A DNA stretch of 64,000 nucleotides from Aphelocoma coerulescens (Eukaryota > Chordata > Aves > Passeriformes > Corvidae), in assembly GCF_041296385.1 (NCBI RefSeq), contig NW_027184085.1, positions 744,001 through 808,000 of the forward strand, given 5' to 3'. Of this stretch, positions 1-14,918 are shown piece by piece; the stretch's first letter is position 1; each line of letters opens with the position of its first letter. Under the pieces are notes generated by a model, which made no database searches, was not told the origin of the DNA, and saw only the letters and a list, made by a program, of their open reading frames with translations. A program made the translations under genes and the position numbers.

Positions 1-3000
1 CGTTCTTCCAAACCCAACCGTCTACCAGGGAACGCAGTTTCTCCCAGATACTGTTTGTGACACCAGATACCAGCCCCAGTGATTCCCAAATAACCTGCTG
101 CCTATTTATAACCATGCTATGCACGGAATTCCAGGAAGTGCATGCTGCTGCTGCAGAGCCAAGTTTACATATTTCTCATAGCAGAGCATTAAGTTTAATA
201 TTAAAATTCATCTTTTATATGATAACATCATAAGAATTCTGTTTCTACTACAAAGACAGGATGATGTTTCATGATCCCCACAGAATGGACACATCCTGCT
301 GTGCTGGATGCTATGGAACAACAGAGAAAGCACCTCTGCACCAAGGAGACCATGGTTTTTCCAAGTCTAAGTTAGAACAGTGAGTAGATTTTTCATTACA
401 AAATTTTGACTATTAATCTTCTTCCTAGCAAATACTAGAAAAACCCGGTAGCATGCCCTGTTTTTAGGGAATTAACATATTTTCCCCTTAATACTGGCAC
501 ATCCCAAGTACCTCCCACCCCTGCTTCAATACACTCACTCCAATAACTACTCTGAAGAAAATATACCTATTGCTACATCTCTTCTTGCAGCTTTTAGCTC
601 AAGAAAAACACAACTCATGGATACAGAAAATGTTTAGGTAGGTTAGAAACAGCCAAAGATGCTGAACCAACAAAATATGTTTGTAGCTTACAGTGGAACT
701 GGAAACCCCTCAGTCCCAGCCAGCTCTGTAAGTGGAATTACTTCCTCATCTACTTCTGCATCGATATGGTCACCCTTACCAGAACTAGGGCTCTTATAAA
801 ACTCACTCTTTATGTAACACTTGACTGTACATATACATCTGTAAGAAAAGGGGGAGAGGCTAGTATATTAATATTAGTATTTAGTATTTTTGTTCTGTGA
901 AAAGAATTTTCTCTTGCAAGCCTCCACTGCCCTAATATTTAGGCATTCTCATTTTGGGGCTTCCTGCTTCCAGCAAAGGCATCTCATGAGCCACAGGAAC
1001 TTTTTCCATTGCCTTCTTTTTCCAATTTCTCATTATAACAATGTCTGTTTCGATAACTTCTCTGTCACTAAAATCCAGAGAGCCACCCAAGGCACCAGCC
1101 TGCTCTGCTGTGTTTCACAGTATCACACCGCTGACTCCTGCTCCAGTCTGATCCCCCCAGACAGTGAGTAATCCATTCTCCACAACAAAGGCACAGGATG
1201 CAGATGCTCACCGAGCTATAGCTTGAATTGGACTTTCCCAACCAGAACGAGTGACCCCCCCAAATGCTATTGCTCCCTAAGTTTTGCTCCTGTGCCACCT
1301 GAACGTGGCCTCTGTGTGGGTAGCAGGACAAGCACGCGCAGGCAGGGGTAGGGCAGGGCTCAGATGCTTTGTTATAGTCTTGCTGCAAAGCCCAAGTATA
1401 ATAAAAGCTATCCCAAAATTTCCTAGTTAGCCTTTAACACTCCAGAGCAATTTTACAAAGTTTCAGCATCCCCTGTTGCACCTGTTGGGTTGGTTTTGTA
1501 CATTTACTGTAGAAGAGGAGGAAGTCAGACACTGTCCTATTTTCCAAGGAGCTCTCTTGAAATGGAAGGTAATCACTTCAGTGTTTTAGCAGAGACATAA
1601 ATACCCCCTGTCAGTTCAGGAAACCCAAATCTGTCCAACCACCTCGCTCATTCATGCATTTATCCTGTGGGAAAGCAGCAGCAGGCTCACACACACCAGG
1701 CATGGCGGGTGTTCTGTGTGCTGAATTTTCCTGAGTGTGTGAGGGACCCCTCACACCTGCAGAGACACTGCAATGAAACCTCGTCATCACTGAATCCCAA
1801 GAACAGCCGAGCACCTCAGCTGTCCAGTGAAAGGCAATGGGAAAAAGGTGAGGTCCAGGGGACCCATCCAACACAATACATGTATTTTATGCCATGTCCA
1901 ACATAAAGAAAAATAAAGTGAGACAGTCCAACTTAAATACTCAAATAAGTCAATCTTACATTAAAATAGAATCTGATGTTTAAATGTTCCAGCTCAATCT
2001 GGGAATGAAGCAGATATCAGGATTAGGGACCATTCCTGGGAGCAGCAGGAGTGGCAGGGTTCAGGCATCTGACTTTCCTTCTAGATACACAGATAATACA
2101 GAAAAGCATCTGTGTGCAATGGAGGGAGATAAGGACAAGCAGCATAAGTAATAACTGCTGGAAGAAAAAAGATACTAGTTTAAAATAGATTTTGGACCAA
2201 GTAATACATGTTTAATATCCCTTTGTAGTAGAGTTTGTATGTATTTTACTGATGATCTCATTAAAGATCAAGATTAGAAGACAGCCATCACTAAGGGCAA
2301 TGGGACAAGGAAACACTTAATGAAGTGTAATCAGTAGACAGTGACTGAAAAAGCTTTAAAACCCAACAGAACTACTTGGAAATTCTAACTTGTGCCAAAC
2401 ACCTCAGAATGTGAAACAACTGCTTAGCATAGGAGATTTAGGTGACAAGGTGACACTCCCAAGCCAAATCCATGTAAAAATTAGGCTGCAATTTGGAGCC
2501 TATCCAAGCTGCAAGCCAGGAAGAAAAGTCTGGGATAAAGTTGCAGCACCCTAAAAGCTCTTAGTCTCCAAAACAGCAGAGAAAGGAAAAACATTCCTTG
2601 ACACTTCGCTGCAGAGCAGTACACTTAGCTGAGCCTCAGGATTATATACATGCACCTCAGCTTTACTTGGGATGACACAAAATGGGAGTCACATTTAGAA
2701 GAAAAGTACGAATAAACTGTTGTATTGATGTTAATTTCAAACACTGAAGCTTGTTGTTTTCCAGAAGGGAAAGTGTCAATAGTTAACAGCTCAGCTGTTA
2801 GTGGCTTGCTCATTTCAGCTCTGGAATAAAAGGTAAATATTACCTCAGATGCACACCCTTTATTTAACCTGACTTCTAAGAGTGGTGAAATGTACTATTC
2901 ACCATAAGGTAAAACAGACATTACAGTTAGGCAATAGCTGAGCACACGAGCAATTACAACAGGCAACTGAAGTCCACTTAGCTTTATTCCAGCCTGAATA

Positions 3001-6000
3001 GAAATCAGAAGTTAGAAAACAGCAGAGGTACAACAGGTCGGTCAGGACTTTGACTAAAAGGTCACACAAACAATGTGAAGGATCTGCAGGAGTGGGCAGG
3101 TCTCACAGGGATTAAGACGTTTAGCCACGTGTTAAATACTATTAAGCCCCCCCAAATGTGCACACAAGCTGACACCTCCAACATATGCAGTTCTCCCAAG
3201 GAAAGGCTCTACTGCTGCCATGCAGTACCAGGCTAAGCTGCAATCCTGTGCTTGTCTGGTGGTTCCTAAGACCAACATCAGGACAGCTCTCCCCACAGCC
3301 CTGGTCCTGGACTCTTCCTGCCTGTTTCCAAACCTGGACCAATACACCACGTTGTTACAACTGATCACCAATAGTGCAGAACAAACTCCTGAAAGTGCCT
3401 GAAAATTTCATAATGTCCAAACAGCAGTAAAAAAAGAAGAATTTTAGCTGCAGCAACACTTGATAAATATATACTTAATTCTGCCAGCCGCACAATGGAC
3501 TCTTGCAAATCTGAAGGCTGTTCTTCCATGCCAGTGGATTCACATCAGTGACACAGACTGGTAGAGGCACCAGCCAGGGTACTGTGAGTGCTTTAGGAGC
3601 TCTCCCCTGGTGTGCAGTACCTCCAACACCAAGGGGCTGTTATGGGATTGGTGCAGGCAGGTGACTGTAGAACTGTGTGACTCAGGTGTTCACAAGAAAC
3701 TGCAAATAGTGTATAAACAGCTGCATCCAGTCATTTACTGAGTAAACATGATAAAATCATTTAGATACAGGCCTGACTGAGGTGCCAGTTCCAGTCCATG
3801 CAAGGAAATCCCCATTTATATCACTGCAATTAGCATGCAGTGACAGAAGCAGGGTCATTCCTGATTCCTGATCCCAGGCCTTCTGCTGGTGTCCTCCCTG
3901 GCACTGCAGCACCTTGCACCTTCCTTCGCTCTTGCGTCACCTACACCAAGAAATGCAGCTGGGTTTGAATCCAGAGCATTAACTGCCTGCTGTCCTCCAG
4001 ACTGACTCCATTAACAGTGCCACTGGCATAACCAAGAAGGATGGTGACACAGCACGGCAGCAGGAACCAAAGCAGGAGTGGGAGGTTGGGAATGATCCCA
4101 AAGGGGCTCCCATGGAACGCCCCTGTGTGAAAACGTCATCACCTTGGCCTGGGAACCAGCAACACTCACAAACCACAGAGCCATGGCTCATCCAAACTGA
4201 AGCACTGGACAGAGACAGGGACAAGATGTGAAAAGAAGAACAGGCTAAAAGGTCCCCCAGAACCTGTGTTGCTGCCAGCTGACACCCCAGGGATGTGGAG
4301 CTGAGTCCAGAGCACTGTGGGTACAGAGCTCTCAGAGGTGCTTTGATTCCCTGTCCAGATACCAGGCTGGGTAATAACACTCCACCCACCTACAGCTCCC
4401 TTGGCATTTTGAGATGATCAGGATGTTCCCAGCTTCCTGACCTGAAAATTGTTGCGTACTATTTCTGGGCACTGTTTAAGCAGATGTTGCATTCCAACCC
4501 AGATATTGCTTAATTTCAGAGCAGGCAGACATGATCCCTACAGTAAATTTAACTGTTTTTTTAATGCCTTAAAGTAAACCAGAGTTCGCACCTTTCTCAG
4601 ACCACAACCACCCTGCACCACACTTCAGTACACAACTATGTGCCTAAATTATTATCCAGGTGGAAACAGCCTGCTGAGGTTCAGAGCCCATCTTCTCTTT
4701 ACATTTCTTCTCAATCTATTACAGCCATATTATTCTCAAACTTTTCAAATCACTGCAGTCCTGGTGGGTAACACTGAATGTGATGAGAGCAGTTGTGAAG
4801 GATGCTCATGGGAACACCACATGGTATGTGTGCTGGCAGTGGTTTGGTGGGAGACAGGAGAGGGGGACAGGGGACCCAGCCTTGGGGACATGGCAGCTGG
4901 CTTTAACCTGCTGATCCTGACAGCCAAAGGCCAATGGCACCGTGCAAAGTGGGATAAACCCACCTGGCAAAGCCAAATCCCAGGCTGTCAAGAGGGTATT
5001 CCCACCTCTACTCAGCACTCAGCAGCCACCCTGGTAGAACGAAAGTGAAAAATTAAGCACAAATTAAACCAATTTTCCTGATGTAGTACTTAAACCCTGT
5101 ACTTGAGATGTGATGTGCCATCACTGCCAAGTCCTGGAAAACTGCTCCAGGAGCAGTCCAGACTGACTGGCTCAGACAGCACCACATTTCCCAGCACAAA
5201 TACAATAGAGCTGCACACATCAACAGGAAAAATACAAGAGCAGAAAACACTGCTGCCTTCCCAGAGAGCTACAGGAAATCACACATCTCACCTGGAGAGA
5301 AAACTCTTCTGAACTGTACCTTTACCAAAGGCTTTAAAAGTAAAAAGGACCCCAAAAAACCAAAGAGGATTTCTGTTCACATAAGTATTGTTAATTATTA
5401 AAAAAACCCCAAGAAAACTAGCAGCAAAACACAGTTTTATTAATTGAAACAAAGCACATTTAACTGCTGTTGACTAAAATGTTAAAGTATTAATTAGCCA
5501 TCACAGACATCTCTCTACACCTAAGGCTTATCAACTCCCAGATCTCATTCTCATGAATAAAGCTACGATACTTTTATGATATTCCTCTATCATTTGATGA
5601 AATGAATACTAAAATTTTTAGCTGGCAAGTTTCAGCAATTTTTCTTCTTACTAACTGAACTGCAATAAAACTCTTTTCATTTATATAAACTTTCAGAAAT
5701 TCTGCCACTTGCCACTGCTTCCTTCTTAAGCAAAATATTTTCAGCAGCATTTCCCAAGCATAACTAAAATTCCATTTTTCATTTGCTAATAATGGCAACT
5801 TACTATACTTTTGCAGTGGATCTCTGCAACGTGGCTATGATATTTTTACTGATATTTTCTTAATCAAAAATACTGCACTGTAACCATGGAAAAAACCCTA
5901 ACTGATGTGTGTGTAGGGGTGGTTTTCCTATTCCAAACCTCTAAGTGCAGGTAGAACAAACTACACAGGTGGGTTATTTCCTAAAAAAATGATCTCCTGT

Positions 6001-9000
6001 TAGTCCTTCCTACCGGAGTAAACCAACGCTGGCTTTTCCTCTGGGCAGCTTAATACAACAGTGTCAGATTTACAGTTTCCCTGATGCCTTCCCTCTCAAC
6101 TTTCATTTTACGACCCAATTACTGCCCACCGGGGTATCAGTGCCACGTACTGAGCACAGGGAAGGACGAGGCACTACGGGAGGCTCCCAGTGTCACACAC
6201 ACCCCTGGCTCTCCAGCCTGGGACAGCACAGAACCAGGGAACACGCAAGCAGCCCCGGGAGCCAAACCAGAACTGAGATTTATGAATTATGTCCTGAGCT
6301 GCAAGTTCCCAGACGAGGCAGTGGTGCTCCAAAATCATCACAGCTGAGGGAGAAATGTCTCCTTCCTGGCACACATGGACAATCCCAACTGGATCAGTTC
6401 TTAAACGGATTAAGCAAATTGCGAGATGTAAGCATCAATTATTCAAATTCTGAATTATTTCTCTTGCATTGCCACTGCTTATTTAAACATAACAAAAACC
6501 ACCCAGCACCTACGCCAAGATCTGATATACTCCTGAAACACAGTAACAGCCAAAAAAACTCTGGACAATATCAGGGAAAAAGCAACCAGTTCAGCCTTTT
6601 TCTGTTCACTACAGGAAAATGGCTTCCTACTGAGAGCTGCCCATTGTAATTAAAGGTGAGACACACAGGAGGGCTGCAAACAGGAGGCTGCTCCTCGCTC
6701 TCAGTTATCAAAGCCTCCCTATCTGTGATGGACAGAGCAAATATCTACTATTATTACCATTGCTACATTACCAACAGCCTCTGGAAAGACGGGAATCCAT
6801 TCCTCCTTAGACACTGAACAGACCAAATATGGAAGAAGGAGTAGCCATGGCAGGAAGAAGGAGTTGATGCCCAAGATACTTAAGACAGACCTGAGCTGTG
6901 AGAGGATGTGGAAAATAGGAACAGATTCAATGTACAGAAGTGAAAGAACAGGTAGAAAGTGTAGAACAAAGTAAATGTGTTAGGACAGCTTCTATCTTTC
7001 TATTCTATGTTCTGTAAGAAATTAAGGAGTTATTGAAAAAAACCTCTCAGAACAAAAATTAAACATCTTCTTATGAAGTTTCATTGTAACTCCACAAGAA
7101 AGAACATTGAGGCACAATGGAATGGGCTCAGATTCCCAATGCAATAGTCAGTAAGCACCACTAAGTTCTAAACATTCTGCACAATAATCTGCTTTGTGGA
7201 GTAACAGAAACCCCTGCCGTCTCCAATCCATGTAAGTGCAGCCTGTGATACCCACACAGCACCCCCACAACAGACCCAGAGCTGCAGCACGGGCAGGAGC
7301 ACAGACCTCAGGACACTGCTGACATGGCCAGAGAAGCTCACGTCTCTGAACCCACATGTGAACGTGTGGCAGTTCATGCGCAGAGCTCTGCAACAGCAGA
7401 GGCCAACCTTCCCCTGCCCACTCCATGCACTTTCTGTCACGGCAGGAGAAGGGCACCGCTCCAAGAACAGTTTTCCAAAGAACTCTGGCTGAGACTCTTT
7501 GCTCAGAGCCCTCAAGCCACCTTCCTTACCCGAGTTACAGAGCCAGAACATAATGGAAGAAAGTAACAGACTCATATCAAGTTTGGGAAATGCTGCTCTT
7601 CAAAAGAGCAAAGAAACGTGTTTTATGAAGCAGCAGCAAAGTACATCGAGTACGTGCAGAGCTGCAGCACGCGGTGTGTAACACAAACACCTGCATACTT
7701 CTTGACAGCTGAGGAGTTAAAAGGTACAGAATTTCAAAAACCATGGCATTCCAAGATGAGAAACTGTAGATGTGAGGCCAGCTTGGTAAAGCCAGCAAGC
7801 AAAATGAAGGCAGGTTTACAGCAGGAGGATTGTTCCAAGGAAGGGGGGGCTGGTGGCTCTCCAAAGCACAAACAGCTGCATTTTACTACTTGGAACCTGC
7901 ACAGAGGTCCCCAAATTCTTCATTTGCTCAGCCTCATCCTTGGCATTGCTCCCGCCTGGGGGGGGGGGTGCCCAGAGCACACTGCAGCACTACGTGCTCC
8001 TGCAGAGCAAACGCGGCTGCCCCACAGCGCCCCTGAAACCCAAAGACTCCCAGCAAAAGCATTCCCAGAGGGAAGGGCACCTAGAGCTAGGACCTGCTCC
8101 TGCAGATCCTGGCAAGCAGGTGATGGAGGCTGGGGAAGCTCTGCTATGCTGTGCAGCACTGAGCAGAACAAAAGGGGTATAATTAGCTGGCAAATTGCTC
8201 ATTAATGTTGTCTTGCTGCAGACACCACGAACTATTCAAACAACAGACCTCTTATTGTCTCCACTGCCATTTTTTCCTCTCTCCTCTGCACTAATCTAAT
8301 CCCACCTTTTCCTTCTGCTCAAAGAAATGTCCTACTTTCTCTGCTTCTTTTTCTCATCAACAGCAGTTCAGATTTTTGGATATATTCAGACTTTTGGATT
8401 CCACTATACATCTGTCACGAGCAATTTTTCTGTGTGCTTTCTTGGCAGAAAGCAATTAATAAATACAACCCTCAGAAAAGCCAAGTACTGTAAGACTAGA
8501 AGTGCTCCAGTGTGCTAGGGGGATTTGTATTCCCCCTAAAGCTATTCCACTGCTTCTAATATATCCCGGAGAACTACAGCAACTGAGATCTGAAGGACCT
8601 GAGATGCAGAATATATGCAGCTCTTGCAAGTGTGCTGGAAGATGAGCAGCAGGATAGCTGGTTTTAACAGGAAGGTTAAAAATGGTCATCACCTTCTTTG
8701 AGAACACTTTCACCTCCTCTTGCTTCTTGAAGAAGGCAGCTGAGAAAGAAGAAAAATGTTCGGACTGTGACTTCTGTGGGAATTGAACAGAGATGAAACT
8801 GAAGAAATCCATAATCTCTCTCTTAAAATCAGTCAAAAATGGAACTACTGTTTTTAATAAACAGCTTGAAAAATAGAGGGATCAGTGGTGCATCACTTCC
8901 AGAGGCATAACGTGTATAAATTTTGCACAGACACGCTGAGTAAGCAAAACCATGCACTTTGGAAATTTTCTAAGTACTGATTCTTCTCTCTGCAGCTCTT

Positions 9001-12000
9001 CCATGATTCTGGTCAAATTTACTGGCATTCTTCATAAAAATTAGAATAATTCTCAAGTCAAGAACTCTGCAGAAAAGAACTGCTCCTGAAGAACAATGAA
9101 ATTTTACTCATCGATCGTACCCATCACACAGACGTGACATCCTTCATTACTGAGCACTATTCCTGAATTTGCTCTCCTTGATATGTACACTGCTTATTAC
9201 ACAGCAGCACTAAAATAATATAAAATGACTCATGACGAAGTAGAAGTCCTCAGTTTTCCATTCAGCAGAGACACTAATTTCTGCCATTCCACCCTCTCCT
9301 TATCCACACCACGCACTGGGGCATCAGCCACTCCCAACAGCTCAGTGCAGCCTCAAACACCCGCAGTAATCCCCACTGTAACTTGAGCATGACACCCCAA
9401 GCTCACAGGACCAGGGACAGTTTGGAACCAAATGTTTATCTGACCCCTCATGAACCCCCAATAAAACCCTTGGGGGCACACCAACAACAGCTCACATTTA
9501 TACAAGCTGTGATTCCCATGCCAGTGTGGTGGTTGTGTCCAGCTCACAAAGTGAGCTCCCTGTGTGCTGAGCTGAACGTGTGTCTGGGGAAGCTGAGGGT
9601 GCACATCTTTATTAGCAACAGTCCAGAAAACTGCAGTTTAAGTTAACCTCAGTAATAATGTAGGATTAGGCCTTTGTTTAAAAATGACATCCTAAAACTG
9701 CAGCAGTGCTGTGAAAACTCTGCTCTCCCCAACAGCGTGCGAGTGCCCTATAAATTGCCAGGGATGACCGGGAGCAGCAGCCCCAGGCAGCACCTTTGCC
9801 AAGTGTCCAGCTCTGTTACATCAGGAGCATCACCACGCTTTTCTGGATCATGATGCAGTGCTTTAGGTATGTGGGCTGAGGTTAAACAACAGAGAAGCGG
9901 TGGTAGGGAAATCAAAGTCGTGAAAGGCTCTGCAGGCAGGGAAATGAGATTGCTGGAATGGAATCGGGGAAGGCATGCTGACATTTATTCAGCCTGAATT
10001 TTCTAAAGGTACTAAGTACGTTCTTTCAACTGGCTGATCCCAGCAGCACTTATACTCAAGAAGGCATTAGGCCTGGCAATATGTGACATCCTATTTTTGC
10101 TTTAATGATTTTCCTAATGTTACGGAAAAAACCAAGATCCACTCTAAGAATTCTAAAGGCCACTTTTTTGTGACACGAGACTGTGTTCTGCTGGGTAATA
10201 ATCAGGATCTTGAGGGGAAACGTGGCTGTGCCCTGACCAGAACAGTAAGGTACTTCATGCTTAGGCCACCGACATGCTAATTAGTGGACATTAACTAGTC
10301 CTAATTTCTGAAAATTAATCATCGTTTACACCTACACATGTTCAAGATCTTTTTCTTTGCTGAGACCAAGAACCCTCACACCTCAATCTTCAAGGTTAGA
10401 AACAATACATTTGTTTGTAACAGAAAGGAGAGCCAAGATTACATTGACTAGTTCATGTGGATCAGTCACTAATATTTGCTGCCAGATTTTTTATGGTGGG
10501 TAATTTAAATTGCAGTCAGCTAAAAATCCAGTGGGTAACTGGTAATATGAACTCTCTGGGTGAAAAATAAAGAACACAGGAAAAAGCTTGAAAAGTTTGT
10601 TACACACATTTTTTTTTGTAAATCTGTTTGTATTCTGGAATTCTGCACAATGATTTGATTAGAGCCAAACCCAGAAAAGCCAGAACTCCAGCACTATCTG
10701 CTGCAAATGTCTGGTCAGAACTGCTAATCCCCATCAAATTCAGGAGCAGAACAAAAGGCAAGGAAGAGCTCTGTTCAGCTCCAAGCTCCCAGGAACCCTC
10801 TCCAGGAGCCTGCCTGTGCTGGGCAGGGAACACACGGTGCCAACTCCCACATCAGCTCCGTGGAGAATGGAGCCGGCGCTGCCAACTGGCGGCTCCACAT
10901 TCTTTCCTCCCTCCTCTTCCCGCATCTGTTTTGGCTGCACCTGGCACAAGGAACCCAAGTGATGTCAGCTGCCCAATCTGGCCCTCTGGAACTCACTGCT
11001 GGAGACACAAACACTGCCCAGCACAGCCAGCTCGGCACCTGGGGGCACGAGGAACCGTCCCGCCTGCTTCGGCTGCCATCCCCTCCCGGGCCTTCCTGAG
11101 CAGTGGCAGGGAACTGTCAGGAAAAAACAGGCATGACTGAGACATTTCAAAGAGATCAGGTCCTTCAGTGGGATAAAGATGCATCAATTCAATGGGAAAT
11201 GAAAGTATTTTACATTTTTATGTATAGGCTGGCAAAAGTTGGGCAGTTGGTTAATTGCACTGAATTCTTAAGATTTACAAGCTTAGACAGGGGGGGCAAC
11301 CAAAGCCCCTACAGAAACCCTTCTCCCCCCTCCTCTTTTTAATTTAACCTTAGTTAAGGGACAACAAATACCCAAACCCCAACACAATGCATGATTAATT
11401 CCCTAAGAAAAAAACACTGTGAGGTTAACTGGGGGGATGGCAAGAGCAAGAGTAGATTGATTTCAGCTCTCTCACTAAATATAAAGCAGGTATAAGGTTT
11501 GCTTCCTTTAAGATATTTGCATTAGGGTGCTGTTGCAAGGCCAAAAAGATATTAAAGAATGGTGACATCAGACCAAAACAAATCTATTAAAACCAGTTCC
11601 CACAGTGAAATGGTTCATGGAAGGTTTTCCCTACTCAGCCAGTGTGCCATTCCCCACATTTGCAAACAACAAAAAAATTGTATTTCACTTGCTCAGTTAA
11701 GATCAGATATTTTTACACAGTAAATTAAAAACATGTAGTAGATCTCAAATAATGTCCCTATGAATTAAGTGATTTCTGAAAACCTCTTTTTCATTCTTCA
11801 TGTGTTACTAAACCCTTTCAGAAATTGCTGGTATCCAGCCTCACATCAGAGACAAGGCAACCGCTCAAAAAGGGAAATATCATTTATTTCATTATGCAAT
11901 TTTTATGCACAGAGCTGACTCACAAAAGTATATTTAGGCCCTGGATAACATCCAAGCTAATAATTAATTATGTTTTAAACTACTTGATGTGTAATTCCTA

Positions 12001-14414
12001 ATACTTCTCATTTTACCTGTTCTTTTTTAATGCTGTAGCTGTGACTGCACACCACTGACTGGTGAGCAAAAAGGGCAGAAACAAGGAGAGACACTGACTA
12101 TTCAATGGACACAGGGTAAGAGACAGAAGCAACCACAGAGTTGGCATCAGATTTGTTTTCTAAAATTCATGATCAGAAGATTAGTCTTTAAATAAAACAT
12201 CTTCGAGGTACTTGCTGAACAACAATCTCACAGTACTGTTCATCCTGGAATCAGGAGAAAATCTTCAACATACTTCCAAATGCAATTCAATAGAGTAAGC
12301 AAATATTCAGTACATAGCCATCTCACTGCCACAGAACCAGCAAAACCTGCCTTTGCAAAGGGGTACCAGCCCCAGGAACACCAGGAAAACGCAGATGGAT
12401 TTGCAGATTTTCCTTCCCTGATGGCTGCCATGCAAATAGAAGCAACCTTTTGGGAGCACAGACTGTCCTTCCAGATGCAAACCGTCCTGAGCACATTCCC
12501 TTCCTTTGGCAGCACTCCTGCACAACACTCTTTCCCACACAGGCATGGTCAAACAAAGCTCAGTTTACAGCTCAGAAGGGTTTGGATCTTCCTTTCCCCT
12601 TTGTCCACAGGGATGAACGACAACACTCAAGACAAAGCTGACAGATACGTCAGGCCGTGGACATCCAGAGCTGAATCTCTCTCTTACTGAAGATAAAACT
12701 CACCTTACAACAAAGTTGTAAAAATTCTTCTCTAGAATCCATAAAATACAGCCTGGAAGTTGCTATTTCCAACCCAGGCTGAAAGGGAAGCTGCAGCTTT
12801 CCACCAGAGCACCGACAGCTCTGGACTCACACTACAGAACACGGTGCAGTTTTTATTTTATTTGAACAACTCATCTCACTCCTTTGCCTTCAGCTCTGGA
12901 ACTAGCTTCTCCCACACACCCTTTTAATTTTTTCATTCCTTTTGGAGACAAAAACCCTCCTGGTCATCATGCTGGTTTAATTAATTTATTTTTCTGTACA
13001 TAACTGCTGACTTTTGGGAGCTCCCAGTGCCATTCCGGTAGATGAAAAGATGGATAAAAGCATGGGACTTCAGATGAAGAGATGCAGTAATAAATTTTAC
13101 AATGAGATTTAATCTGGAAACTAACTACACAGGGTAGATTTAGCTTTGGAATAGCTGCTGAAATAGAAACTTCAGTTCACGTGCACAACTTCTGTTCTGT
13201 TTATGTGTACAAAACATGCATATTCCGAAACTCATCATTACTTGACAGCTTTTCTCAAATAGAAAACCAGCTGAACAGCACAAAAAGCAATCAAGACTCT
13301 CTGTCTGGTTTCTTATCTGTAATTTTCTGTGGCTAGATCTGCACCAAGGCAGCTCTGGCTGGCACCTGCAGCGTTAAACCCGTGTCAGCATTTCCATTAT
13401 AAATTCTCCACTTTAGAGATTGCTGTGTACCCAAACTCACATATAGTTTTTCCATGCAGGAGCAAAGAGTTTATTACTGCTATTTTAAAAAGTGATACTT
13501 TTTCCATCTCTGCTGCTCAGAGTTTCATCCTGGTTTCTTCACAGAGAAATACCAACAGATACAGTTTTCAGGGAGAAAAAAGAAAAATGCTTGACACAAA
13601 ATTCAGAATAGTTTCCTAGGGAGCTCTGGGAATGTGGAGGGATGAGGTAAAAAGACAGCACTGCCAATTCTTGACTCTCTGAAACCTTACTAAAATTACA
13701 GATGAGTTTCTTGATTCTGCAAGCTAATTTACATGATCTGCCATGAATTATTTGTCCTCTGCTCATAGGAGATGAAAAAAACCACCAAAATTTATTCAGG
13801 TCCTTGGTACTTCCCATCTTGAAAACCAGCTCCTGCTCTGCCTGGGTTTGAGTGTGCCCACCTGCCCCCTCCCCAACAGCCAGAGTGGTTCAGAACAGAC
13901 CTGCAAGTTGATGGACACTAGAATTAAGAAGAGGGGCATGTGATTTCTCATTGAGGAGCGAAGAACTGATTTTGTCCTTAACAGAAAAGCTAAAGAGACC
14001 CAAGGGATGGAATTCATCATCCTCTATCTGCAGCTGTCAACAAAGTCCTTATCTGCAGAGAGCAGAGGCTCTCCAGAAGGTGATCTGCACTCCTTGCAGA
14101 GCAAGTGGAGAGCCAGGAAATTCACAGCACTATTCATTTAAACCATTTAAACCTCCAGCTAAGGCCACATGAATTATTTTCTAGAAATGCCTGTTAGAAT
14201 CCAGGCAGCAACCCCTGAAGTAGGACTGCAAGCTCAGATATGTGCAATCCAGAAGGAAAAGCCCTTGAGCTGCTTCAGTCCTGTGCAGCTCTGAGGAGAA
14301 AGCAGCCCCTGGATGGTGCCCAGCACCTGCCACACACCTGCCTCCCAAGAATGTCAGAGCGCAGGTGAGCTGTACCAATCCAGCCGGCCTGGAAGGGACA
14401 TGCTGACAGAAGGA
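1..14414. other. NEDD4L intron, left part; no exon recognised
   Basis: This is intron of NEDD4L downstream of the long exon. I looked on the minus strand for the family's next exons (TRDDFLGQVDVPL, ERPYTFKDF, RSHKSRVKGFLRLK, AYMPK) and found none. Open frames of up to 195 codons occur on both strands, but none shows a domain, splice logic or codon pattern that would support a gene. An 11-base G run lies at 7958-7968. An A/T-rich segment with several homeodomain-like TAATTA/ATTAAT cores lies at 8176-8205 and again at 10275-10320. I see no RNA gene. Confidence 0.6.
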
Positions 14415-14918
14415 AGACCTGGAGTACTGCATACAGATTAGGGTTCTCAGTGAAAGAAAGATGTGCACCTGTTGGAGTGGGTCCAGAGGAGGCCATGGAG
14501 ATGCCCCAAGGCCTGGAGCCCCTCTGCTCTGGAGCCAGGCTGGGAGAGCTGGGGGTGTTCACCTGGAGAAGAGAAGGCTCCAGGGAGACCTCGGAGCCCT
14601 TTCCAGTGCCTAAAGAGGGCCTACAAAAAGGTGTGAGAGCAACTTTTTACAGAGTTACACAGTGATAGGGCAAGGGGGGATTGTTTTAAACTAAAAGGGG
14701 AGAGATTTAGATCAGATACTAGGCAGAAATTCTCTACTCAAGAGGGTGGTGAGACTGGCACAGGTTGCCCAGAGAAGCTGTGGCTGCCCCTGGATCCCTG
14801 GAAGTGTGCAAGGACAGGCTGGACAGGACTTGGAGCAGCCTGGGACAGTGGAAGGTGTCCCTGCCTGTGGCAGGATGAACTTTAAAGTCCCTTCCAACCC
14901 AAACCACCCTGATTCTTA
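14415..14918 (+). repeat. CR1 LINE fragment, 3' end
   Basis: This is the longest CR1 copy in the window, about 500 bp in plus orientation. It contains the typical 3' untranslated landmarks in order: GAGTACTG, GGAGTGGGTCCAGAGGAGGC, GAGAGCTGGGGGTGTTC, CTGGAGAAGAGAAGGCTCCA, AGGGCCTACA, GGGGAGATTTAGAT, GGTGGTGAGACTGGCACAGG, GGAAGTGTGCAAG and TCCCTTCCAACCCAAACCA, ending GATTCTT. It is inserted antisense to NEDD4L inside the intron. Divergence from the consensus indicates an old copy. Confidence 0.92.

Noticed and set aside
6140..6649. Plus-strand open frame of 169 codons
   Set aside because: It resembles no protein family I know. Length alone is not enough in 64 kb of intron.
7618..8205. Plus-strand open frame of 195 codons
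   Set aside because: It has no domain, no Kozak start or splice support, and the sequence looks like translated intron.
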